A DNA stretch of 11,310 nt from positions 1 through 11,310 of the forward strand of contig JBMNOT010000057.1 in NCBI GenBank assembly GCA_050943225.1, read 5' to 3'. The translations under genes and the position numbers were made by a program. Position 1 is the stretch's first letter; every line of letters starts with the position of its first letter. This document shows, piece after piece, positions 6,050 to 11,310 of this stretch. This DNA is from SZUA-584 sp050943225 (GTDB lineage Bacteria; Bacillota; Clostridia; Christensenellales; SZUA-584). Below the pieces are notes generated by a model. It had not been told where the DNA came from. It searched no databases and saw only the letters and a list, made by a program, of their open reading frames with translations.

Positions 6050-7153
6050 TTACCCGTAAATCGTCACAAACTTGATGGAATACAGGTCGCACATCAGCAG
6101 GTCGTCGGTGAGATACGGCCGCAGCACGATATAGCTCGCGCCCACCTCCACCAGCACGCCCACGCGGTCCACCAGTGCGCCGGACGTCCCAATAAGGAAC
6201 TCGACGCGCATGTTCTGGCCGATGAAGTTCCGCAGGAATCCGGCCGTATAGTACGGGCTCTCCACTGTTGTCGGCGTTTCCATGCCCGCAGGAGACGCCG
6301 CGGCCGGCGGTCTGAGAGCCATCCCCTGCGTGGGCATCATGGCGGTCGTTCCGCCCATATCCGGCATCGTTCCCTGCTTCACCGCGGGCGATACGCCCGT
6401 TTTGGGTGCCGCACCCACATTGGACATCGGTGACACGCCCATGTTGGGTGCCGCGCCCATATTGGACATCGGAGACACGCCCATGTTGGGCTTCGGTGCT
6501 GCGCCTATATTAGACATCGGTGATACGCCCATGTTGGGCTTCGGTGCTGCGCCCATGTTGGGCTTCGGTGCTGCGCCCATGTTGGGCTTCGGTGCTGCGC
6601 CCATATTAGACATCGGTGATACGCCCATGTTGGGCTTCGGCTGCATGCCCGCATTGGACATCGGTGATACACCCATATTGGGCGCCGTACCTACATTGGA
6701 CATCGGTGATACGCCCATATTGGACTTGGGCTGCATACCCGCATTGGGCATCGGAGACACGCCCATGTTGGGCGCCGGTGCCACGCCTGTGTTGGGCTTC
6801 GGTGCCGCGCCCGCATTGGACATCGGAGACAGGCCCGTATCGGGTTTCGGCATCTCGCCCGTGTTGGGCTTCGGCGACACACCAGTATTGGACATCGGCG
6901 ACACGCTCATGTTAGGCTTCGGCTGCATACCCGCATTGGACATCGGAGACACGCTCATGTTGGGTGTGGGCCTCGATGTCACGTTAGGCTGCGATGATGT
7001 ATTGGGTACGGACGATATGTTTGGCATACGCGAGTAAGGCATGACGCTCTCTCCCGTAATTTTTGGACCGCGCGCCGGTTCTTTCTTTTGTGCGCCAGCC
7101 TGCGTTCGGCTGGCTTGCCCCGCCGTATTATGATACGGTTGGTTAATCAGCAT
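6050..7153 (-). CDS. gerQ: GerQ-like spore coat protein with octapeptide-repeat N-terminus
   Basis: The last 70 or so residues (from ESPYYTAGFLRNFIG to the end) resemble the conserved C-terminus of GerQ, the coat protein that B. subtilis needs to hold CwlJ in the spore. The shared features are a tyrosine-containing lead-in to a helix, a Gly-Gln/Lys turn, EFLIGTS..DRVGVLVEVG, a run of short beta strands, and DLYSIKFVTIY at the end. Before it lies a proline-, asparagine-, glycine- and methionine-rich tract built of units such as NMGVSPMS and NMGAAPKP, about 187 residues long. No signal peptide or membrane segment. ATG 7153 is chosen because AAGGGGG sits eight bases upstream; a TTG at 7171 would lie inside that SD. 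It starts 27 bases after the cwlJ-like stop, so the two are surely co-transcribed. GerQ identity is inferred from the C-terminus and the partner gene; the repeat region has no assigned function. Confidence 0.75.
   Translation of the reverse strand: MLINQPYHNTAGQASRTQAGAQKKEPARGPKITGESVMPYSRMPNISSVPNTSSQPNVTSRPTPNMSVSPMSNAGMQPKPNMSVSPMSNTGVSPKPNTGEMPKPDTGLSPMSNAGAAPKPNTGVAPAPNMGVSPMPNAGMQPKSNMGVSPMSNVGTAPNMGVSPMSNAGMQPKPNMGVSPMSNMGAAPKPNMGAAPKPNMGAAPKPNMGVSPMSNIGAAPKPNMGVSPMSNMGAAPNMGVSPMSNVGAAPKTGVSPAVKQGTMPDMGGTTAMMPTQGMALRPPAAASPAGMETPTTVESPYYTAGFLRNFIGQNMRVEFLIGTSGALVDRVGVLVEVGASYIVLRPYLTDDLLMCDLYSIKFVTIYG
6401..6961 (-). repeat. 24-base tandem repeat coding for octapeptides
   Basis: About 23 units of eight codons with the plan N-x-G-x-x-P-x-x, mostly NMGVSPMS alternating with N-x-GAAPKP or NAGMQPKP. 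Several units are six codons long (for example NVGTAP and NMGAAP), so deletions have kept the frame. Three consecutive copies around 6530-6600 are almost identical at the DNA level, which points to recent expansion. The array falls wholly within the gerQ-like gene and also opens long shadow frames on the other strand. Confidence 0.95.
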
Positions 7154-7180
7154 TTGATTTCCCCCTTTCAAGTGGAAATA

Positions 7181-7624
7181 TTATGTCTGAGCATACAAGG
7201 CTGTGGGATGGAAGAAGCAGTGTTGGTTGACCCTGTTAAACTGCACGCCCGTCCTGTTGTATGGAAAATATGGTGGACATGTTGCACTATAGGGGTTCAT
7301 ATACCACAACGTCTCAACTGCGCCGGAGTGAACATTCCCAGCCAACGCCCAGTCGACCACGTCAAAGTGTATCTGCTCGGGGGGGCTGCTCCATACCGTC
7401 TGCGGATTGGGCTCGCCGCCCACCGTACGCATATAGCAGGTAAACTGCCCCGGCTGAACCAATACCCGCCTTAAATCCCCCTGTCCTGTCCTCAAGTATT
7501 CTCCGTATGGCACATGCACCCGGTTCATAATGGTAGTGGCCACAGCCTGCATGCCATTCAGGCCCTCACCCCCGGCTTCACATTTGATCATGCGCGCAAA
7601 TAGCTCTCTCGCTGAAAACTCCAT
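7181..7624 (-). CDS. cwlJ: CwlJ-like spore cortex-lytic hydrolase (SleB/Hydrolase_2 domain)
   Basis: A 147-residue protein that is almost entirely one SleB-type hydrolase domain, matching the roughly 142-residue CwlJ and not the longer SleB with signal peptide and peptidoglycan-binding domain. Motifs are RELFARMIKCEAGGEG with the likely catalytic Glu16, GMQAVATTIMNRV, a WALAGNVHSG segment, ETLWYMNP, and NQHCFFHPTA near the end. The family cleaves delta-lactam-containing cortex peptidoglycan during germination. The start is ATG 7624 with AGGGAG seven bases upstream. The frame is open further upstream but without a better start. It has no signal peptide, as expected for a protein made in the mother cell and placed in the coat. 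The gerQ-like gene follows at 27 bases and a LysM-GH18 enzyme is divergent. Confidence is high for the domain and good for CwlJ subtype. Confidence 0.85.
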   Translation of the reverse strand: MEFSARELFARMIKCEAGGEGLNGMQAVATTIMNRVHVPYGEYLRTGQGDLRRVLVQPGQFTCYMRTVGGEPNPQTVWSSPPEQIHFDVVDWALAGNVHSGAVETLWYMNPYSATCPPYFPYNRTGVQFNRVNQHCFFHPTALYAQT

Positions 7625-7674
7625 GTTACTCTCCCTGACACAAAGTATTCGGACAGTGCCACCTTCGGGCAAGG

Positions 7675-7693
7675 CACAATATAGTATATTGTG
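7675..7693. repeat. perfect 19-base palindrome in the cwlJ/sleL intergenic region
   Basis: CACAATATAGTATATTGTG has two perfect 9-base arms around one central base. It lies 51 bases upstream of cwlJ and about 130 upstream of the sleL-like start. On the minus strand it contains AATATACT(A), a loose match to a mother-cell -10 element (CATACA-T or CATANNNTA), but no convincing -35 box is seen at the right distance. The symmetry suggests a binding site for a dimeric regulator controlling cwlJ, both divergent genes, or neither. Confidence 0.6.
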
Positions 7694-7747
7694 GGAACAT
7701 GAAAAGTGATAAAGATTGCGCCAAATTATTCGGCAGCGGCGAGGCGC

Positions 7748-7774
7748 ACCCCACACGGCAACTTTCATATAATA
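7748..7774 (+). promoter_or_regulatory. sigma-K-like promoter of the sleL-like gene
   Basis: AC (7748-7749), 16 bases, then CATATAATA (7766-7774) fits the known sigma-K pattern AC-N16/17-CATANNNTA. Transcription would start near 7781, giving a leader of about 42 bases. The same architecture precedes the ytxC-like gene at 10659-10685. The -10 box also resembles sigma-E, but no ATATT-like -35 is present at the sigma-E distance. Confidence 0.45.
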
Positions 7775-7822
7775 AACAAGCGGGTAAACCGCCAATAGAA
7801 AACATAAAAGGAAGTGAGTTTT

Positions 7823-9112
7823 TTGGACATATACGTCGTACAGCCGGGCGATTCGCTCTATACCATTGCCCAAAGGTTCGGAGTGGATTCAGCCGACATA
7901 TTTGCCGCCAACGGGCTTTCAGACATCCCCTATCTTGTTGTGGGGCAGGCGCTCGTCATTCCCAGCACCGAAACAGTACATACCGTCCGGCCCGGAGATA
8001 CGCTGTGGGCACTTGCGCGCCGTTACGGCACCACGGTCAGCGACATCGTGGCATTAAACGGCATCACCAATCCCAGCGCGCTGAGCCCCGGCATGGTGCT
8101 GCGCATCCCCCAGCGCTCGCAGAACTACGGATTTCTCGAAGTCAACGGCTATATCGAACCCACCACGCCCCAGCGGGAAACCCAGACGGTCCGGGAAGTC
8201 GGCCAGTACCTGACGTACCTCTCGCCTTTCAGCTATCAGGTGCGGGCGGACGGAAGCCTCAACCCTATCAACGACACGGCCATGCTCAGCGCCGCGCGCG
8301 AGCTGCGTATTGCGCCGCTATTGGTGATCACCAACTTCGCCAACGGGAATTTCGATACGGAGCTGGTGGACGGCATACTGCAAAGCACCGCGGTTCAGGA
8401 CCGGCTGATCGCCAATGTTATAAGCACCATGCAGAGCAAAGGCTATTACGGCGTCAATATCGACTTCGAGCGCATATCGCCGGAAAACAGGCAGCTTTAT
8501 AACAATTTCCTGCGGCGCATCACCGACGCGCTGCACGCTGAAGGCTATGTGGTGTCCACAGCGCTCGCGCCCAAGGATTCCGACGTCACCACCGGCGCGT
8601 GGCACGGCGCGCACGACTACGCGGCGCACGGCGAAATCGTCGACTTTGTTGTCCTCATGACCTATGAATGGGGCTGGTCGGGCGGGCCGCCGTATGCTGT
8701 GGCGCCCGTCGATTTGGTGGAAGACGTGATCGCTTATGCTGTTTCGGTAATCCCCAGCCGCAAGATCATGATGGGTATGCCGCTCTACGGCTACGACTGG
8801 ACGCTGCCCTATCGCCCGGGAAATCCGTGGGCGCGGCGGCTCTCCCCGCAGGGCGCTGTTAGGCTGGCGGCGGAAGAAGGCGCCGTCATCCAGTTCAACG
8901 AACAGACACAGACGCCCACGTTCCGGTATTACGACGCCGACGGCGTACAGCACGAAGTGTGGTTCGAAGACGCCCGCAGCGTGCGCGCCAAACTGCTGCT
9001 GGTCAACAAATACGACCTGCGCGGCGTCAGCTACTGGCTGCTGGGCCTTGCGTTCCCGCAGAACTGGGTTGTACTCTCCGAAATGTACAACATCGTCAAA
9101 GTGATCGAGTGA
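7823..9112 (+). CDS. sleL: LysM-GH18 spore cortex glucosaminidase (SleL/YaaH family)
   Basis: A 429-residue protein with two N-terminal LysM repeats and a C-terminal glycoside hydrolase family 18 domain, the layout of SleL/YaaH, which digests cortex fragments during germination. LysM 1 begins at once (IYVVQPGDSLYTIAQRFGV, to about residue 47); LysM 2 follows (VHTVRPGDTLWALARRYGT, about 52-96). The GH18 barrel starts near residue 103, with the catalytic stretch YYGVNIDFERI carrying Asp214 and Glu216, then LMTYEWGW and GMPLYGYDW. There is no signal peptide, as in other coat-located SleL proteins. TTG 7823 is chosen because AAGGAAGTGAG ends four bases upstream; the GTG at 7814 lies inside that SD and would add three residues. 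Divergent from cwlJ-gerQ and ended by a strong hairpin. Family assignment is firm; action on cortex is inferred from family and neighbours. Confidence 0.9.
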   Translation: MDIYVVQPGDSLYTIAQRFGVDSADIFAANGLSDIPYLVVGQALVIPSTETVHTVRPGDTLWALARRYGTTVSDIVALNGITNPSALSPGMVLRIPQRSQNYGFLEVNGYIEPTTPQRETQTVREVGQYLTYLSPFSYQVRADGSLNPINDTAMLSAARELRIAPLLVITNFANGNFDTELVDGILQSTAVQDRLIANVISTMQSKGYYGVNIDFERISPENRQLYNNFLRRITDALHAEGYVVSTALAPKDSDVTTGAWHGAHDYAAHGEIVDFVVLMTYEWGWSGGPPYAVAPVDLVEDVIAYAVSVIPSRKIMMGMPLYGYDWTLPYRPGNPWARRLSPQGAVRLAAEEGAVIQFNEQTQTPTFRYYDADGVQHEVWFEDARSVRAKLLLVNKYDLRGVSYWLLGLAFPQNWVVLSEMYNIVKVIE

Positions 9113-9123
9113 CGGGAAACGAC

Positions 9124-9151
9124 AAAGGGCGGTCAAAACAGCCGCCCTTTT
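9124..9151 (+). terminator. intrinsic terminator of the sleL-like gene
   Basis: AAAGGGCGG (9124-9132) pairs perfectly with CCGCCCTTT (9142-9150) around a nine-base loop, followed by TTTTAGTTTATTT. It starts 12 bases after the stop codon. On the minus strand the hairpin is followed by a poor U-tract, so it probably serves the convergent phosphatase gene only weakly. Confidence 0.88.
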
Positions 9152-9185
9152 AGTTTATTTCTATTGCATACGCCCTTTTTGCCTG

Positions 9186-9860
9186 TCACTTTTCGATCAC
9201 GCGCCATCCGGGCTGAGGCAGCAGAGCTGCAAGCTCCGGGTCCGGGCACACCGCCACCGGATGCCCCACCCGGCGCAGCACCGGCAGGTCAGAATAGCTG
9301 TCCGCATAGGCAATGCTCTCCTCCCACTCCACCGGCTGCCCGGAAAAAGCGGCGTTGAGCCGTTCCACCTTGTCATCCCCGCAGACGACGTCCAGCTCAC
9401 GCTCCACATCCACTATGCCGTTTTTGTAGCGCAGCGCCGTGCCGATCGCGGTATCAGCGCCGATGTTCGCGCCGACATGCCGCATCAGCGTCTCATAGGT
9501 ACCCGACAGCAGCACCGTGTGGTACCCCTGCTTCTGAGCAAGCCGCAGCTCGGCCAGTACCGACGGGCGCAGCAGCGGCGCCATCAGTTCGGCATTCCGT
9601 TTGAGAAATGCCGACACCTCCGCCTCGCTCATGCCCGCAAACAGCCGCGTCACGCGCTGCAGCGCCATGCGGTGCAGCATCTCGCGGGAGCGCCCGCACG
9701 CGATGCCCAGCTTATAGCCCACAAAAAGGGAACCCACCGAAGCATACACGGCGAGCAGCCGGCGCAAGCAGCGCCCTTCGCGGCGCCACTGGGCCATCAG
9801 GAAAGGCAGCGTATCCATCGGGAACAGCGTCCCGTCAAAGTCAAATATCGCCAGCTTCAC
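9186..9860 (-). CDS. HAD-superfamily subclass IB phosphatase (SerB-like)
   Basis: A 224-residue haloacid-dehalogenase hydrolase. Motif I is DFDGT (residues 7-11, nucleophile Asp7). A helical C1-type cap follows at roughly 18-90, then motif II LLSGTYE, motif III Lys in GDDKVERL, and motif IV DSYSDLPVL. This is the subclass IB pattern shared by phosphoserine phosphatases and many phosphatases of unknown substrate; the key residues look intact. The GTG at 9860 gives the usual start MKLAIFDFDGTL and has AGGGAG nine bases upstream. An ATG at 9869 would add three residues but abuts the SD with no space. It follows the 198-residue unknown gene after 40 bases and is probably its operon partner. No signal peptide. 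The substrate cannot be told from sequence, so no gene symbol is given. Confidence 0.87.
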   Translation of the reverse strand: MKLAIFDFDGTLFPMDTLPFLMAQWRREGRCLRRLLAVYASVGSLFVGYKLGIACGRSREMLHRMALQRVTRLFAGMSEAEVSAFLKRNAELMAPLLRPSVLAELRLAQKQGYHTVLLSGTYETLMRHVGANIGADTAIGTALRYKNGIVDVERELDVVCGDDKVERLNAAFSGQPVEWEESIAYADSYSDLPVLRRVGHPVAVCPDPELAALLPQPGWRVIEK

Positions 9861-9900
9861 AGCACCCATCTCCCTGATATATCATATGCAGTCTATGCTG

Positions 9901-10497
9901 TCAGTGCATTTCTTCAGCTATCGGGGCGATTTTCCTAATGAGTTCGGCCCGTAAGTCCAGCATCTCCATGATATCCATTTCCATTGCTTGTGCGATGAAG
10001 CTTTCCGGGTCAACGCCTGCAGGAGTATTGGGTATGCTGCCCTTCCGGGCGTCAATCAGAGTGTCGAAAGGGCCGTAGGCGGGAAACCACGTCGCGCACC
10101 GATAGGCCATCCGGATGATGCCCTCGCACTTATATAGCTTGCACAAAAGATCAAAAAGCCCTTCATCCGCGTCGTCCAGCCTCAGCTTATCTATCTTTGC
10201 CGCAAACTCAGCATCCGCTGCGCTGTAGCTTTTAATCAGATTAAACGTGGCGTCAGACGCCGCACGCACCATCTCGGCTGCCTCCCCAACCGCATCCGCC
10301 GCCTCTTCGCTGGTGTCCTCCGTCAGCAGCGCCTTGCACACCTCCATCTCCTCCTCCAGCTTTTCGGCATAATAAAGCCTCAGCAGTGCTCCGCGCATAT
10401 CCTTCGACTCTTCATACCGCGCCTCTTTATCCGCAGCCAGCAGCATCTGTGCCAGCTCCGCGCATCGCCCGGCTCGGCTGATAATATCATCTTCCAT
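9901..10497 (-). CDS. hypothetical helical protein, 198 residues
   Basis: I do not recognise this family. The product is acidic and almost all predicted helix, with Ala- and Glu-rich heptad-like stretches (residues about 5-100, such as YYAEKLEEEMEVCKALL and EEAADAVGEAAEMVRAA). A middle segment holds several Cys and aromatic residues (LLCKLYKCEGIIRMAYRC and TWFPAYGPFDTL). The C-terminus is rich in Met and Glu (QAMEMDIMEMLDLRAELI). No signal peptide, membrane segment or known catalytic motif is visible. ATG 10497 is chosen because AGGGGG lies six bases upstream; the frame is open for another 25 codons but those starts lack an SD. It is the first gene of a two-gene unit with the HAD phosphatase and is divergent from the ytxC-like gene. 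Coding status is supported by SD, operon position and codon use. Confidence 0.75.
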   Translation of the reverse strand: MEDDIISRAGRCAELAQMLLAADKEARYEESKDMRGALLRLYYAEKLEEEMEVCKALLTEDTSEEAADAVGEAAEMVRAASDATFNLIKSYSAADAEFAAKIDKLRLDDADEGLFDLLCKLYKCEGIIRMAYRCATWFPAYGPFDTLIDARKGSIPNTPAGVDPESFIAQAMEMDIMEMLDLRAELIRKIAPIAEEMH

Positions 10498-10539
10498 CCC
10501 GCGCCCCCTAAAACTGATTCGTTTTTGCTTCTCTTTGTG

Positions 10540-10572
10540 GTTAATATTAACAGACAAATCGTTTGTTCGCAA
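10540..10572 (-). promoter_or_regulatory. possible sigma-A promoter for the hypothetical-HAD operon, with palindrome
   Basis: On the minus strand TTGCGA (10572-10567) and TAATAT (10549-10544) are spaced by 17 bases, with TG one base before the -10 box. Each hexamer matches consensus at four of six positions. The -10 sits inside a perfect 12-base palindrome GTTAATATTAAC (10540-10551), which could be a regulatory site or chance in an AT-rich stretch. The intergenic region 10498-10716 also carries the divergent ytxC promoter and nothing else I can identify. Confidence 0.35.
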
Positions 10573-10658
10573 CGAAATCTCCGCCTTAAAGCGCGTGCTT
10601 CGTTAGCAAAAAATACAACGAAAGTATTATGCCGGCGCTGCAAAAATTAATGTGAGAA

Positions 10659-10685
10659 ACGTTTATTTTGACTCGGCATAAATTA
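10659..10685 (+). promoter_or_regulatory. sigma-K-like promoter of the ytxC-like gene
   Basis: AC (10659-10660), 16 bases, then CATAAATTA (10677-10685) matches AC-N16-CATANNNTA, exactly the spacing seen before the sleL-like gene. Transcription would start near 10692, about 25 bases before the coding start. Mother-cell expression fits the annotation of the gene as a sporulation protein. Confidence 0.45.
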
Positions 10686-10716
10686 TAGTGAACGGCTTAA
10701 AAAAGGGTGATCGGTT

Positions 10717-11310
10717 TTGAACATTATTCTGAGTATCGAAGATCAGGGCCTCGAGCTCGCTCCGCTGATTGCGAACCGGACGCATGATGCGCTGCGGCAG
10801 GGATGCCTTGTCAGTATAAATTCAATAGACGGTTCCGAAGGCCGCACTGTCCGGGTAACCGTGACGGATTCTGAGAACGATTCAGCCAAGGAAACCGCGA
10901 TGCTGTGCACGCTGCTGGCAGACATCATCGTCGAAAACCTGCAGATTCGGCATATGGTGCGGCTGCTCCGGCAGAAGTACTGCTTCCTGTCGGAAAAAGA
11001 ACAGTGCGACATACTGGTTAGGGCATTAAAACGCCTCTGGTACGGCAAAAACGGCCAGAAGAACGAAGTCATGCTGTGCAAGATGGACGTGCGGCAGCGG
11101 CTGATCGAAACGTTGAAGCAAAACGGTACCGAAAACGTAGTGCTGGAAGGCTTTATGCGGTTCCGCATGAAGGACTACCTTACGGCGTGGGAGAACGAAC
11201 TGAACTGGTGCGTGCAGGACCACATCCGGAAAAAGGAGTACGCCGAGTTTGTGGAAATACTGCGGCTGTTCGTGAAGATCCGCATACCGCGCGTCAAGCA
11301 GGTGCATATC
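10717..11310 (+). CDS. ytxC: YtxC-like sporulation protein, partial
   Basis: The first 198 codons of a gene that leaves the window at the right edge; the family is near 280 residues, so roughly the last third is missing. The best evidence is the segment from about residue 146, GFMRFRMKDYLTAWENELNW, continuing with HIRKKEYAEFVEILRLFV. It resembles the conserved core of YtxC-family sporulation proteins (FxxFRLKxY..., then ...KEYxEFIxLLRYFV). YtxC is a sporulation-associated protein of unknown biochemical role. No signal peptide or transmembrane segment is seen. The start is TTG 10717, with AAGGGTGAT about seven bases upstream. A sigma-K-like promoter precedes it, and it is divergent from the hypothetical-HAD operon. 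Assignment is by remembered family pattern and should be treated as good but not certain. Confidence 0.72.
   Translation, partial: MNIILSIEDQGLELAPLIANRTHDALRQGCLVSINSIDGSEGRTVRVTVTDSENDSAKETAMLCTLLADIIVENLQIRHMVRLLRQKYCFLSEKEQCDILVRALKRLWYGKNGQKNEVMLCKMDVRQRLIETLKQNGTENVVLEGFMRFRMKDYLTAWENELNWCVQDHIRKKEYAEFVEILRLFVKIRIPRVKQVHI

Noticed and set aside
6401..6961. The repeat array considered as a CRISPR array.
   Set aside because: Units are contiguous with no spacers, are in coding frame throughout, and encode a regular octapeptide.
6282..7037. 251-codon plus-strand frame with repeats of the kind IGDTPMLGFGAAP.
   Set aside because: It is the mirror of the 24-base repeat inside the gerQ-like gene; the frame stays open only because the unit is a multiple of three. 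The minus strand has the SD, the conserved C-terminal domain and the operon partner.
8318..9136. 272-codon minus-strand frame.
   Set aside because: Antisense to the LysM-GH18 gene, whose catalytic and LysM motifs are clear.
10556..10571. Possible LexA (SOS) box, CGAAC-N4-GATTTG on the minus strand.
   Set aside because: Only one half-site matches the Firmicute CGAACNNNNGTTCG pattern, and neither downstream gene is a typical SOS gene.

Overview
The window looks like chromosome of an endospore-forming Firmicute, probably class Clostridia. It is fairly GC-rich with strong purine-rich Shine-Dalgarno (SD) sites. It carries a YtxC-like sporulation protein, a PdaA-type spore-cortex deacetylase, a CwlJ-like cortex hydrolase, a GerQ-like coat protein and a SleL/YaaH-type LysM-GH18 glucosaminidase. 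I see no mobile element, CRISPR array, rRNA or tRNA. The species cannot be named from the sequence alone.

Layout. 1-1052 (minus): 5' part of an acyl-CoA synthetase (AMP-forming), cut by the left edge, with a good sigma-A-type promoter. 1053-1304: non-coding apart from that promoter. 1305-4925 (minus): an apparent operon in the order mutY, msrAB, exoA, rubredoxin, HD-domain hydrolase. mutY and msrAB form one uninterrupted frame although msrA keeps its own SD and ATG. The rubredoxin and HD genes are broken by one and two single-base deletions. 5020-5883 (minus): pdaA-like gene with a sigma-E-like promoter. 6050-7624 (minus): cwlJ-like gene followed by a gerQ-like gene with a long octapeptide-repeat N-terminus. 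7823-9112 (plus): LysM-GH18 cortex hydrolase, divergent from cwlJ and ended by a clear hairpin terminator. 9186-10497 (minus): a HAD-IB phosphatase preceded by a 198-residue helical protein of unknown function. 10717 to the right edge (plus): 5' part of a ytxC-like sporulation gene.

How the genes fit together. Two themes stand out. The first is repair of oxidative damage: MutY removes adenine opposite 8-oxoguanine, ExoA cuts the resulting abasic site, MsrAB repairs methionine sulfoxide, and a rubredoxin could carry electrons. The second is spore cortex turnover: PdaA makes the muramic-delta-lactam mark, while CwlJ (which in Bacillus needs GerQ) and SleL-type enzymes break the cortex at germination. 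The sleL-like and ytxC-like genes share the promoter architecture AC-N16-CATANNNTA, which resembles mother-cell sigma-K promoters.

The least explained items are the octapeptide-repeat GerQ-like protein beside its presumed CwlJ partner, the MutY-MsrAB run-on frame, two long palindromes at promoters, and the cluster of three deletions between 1461 and 2121.
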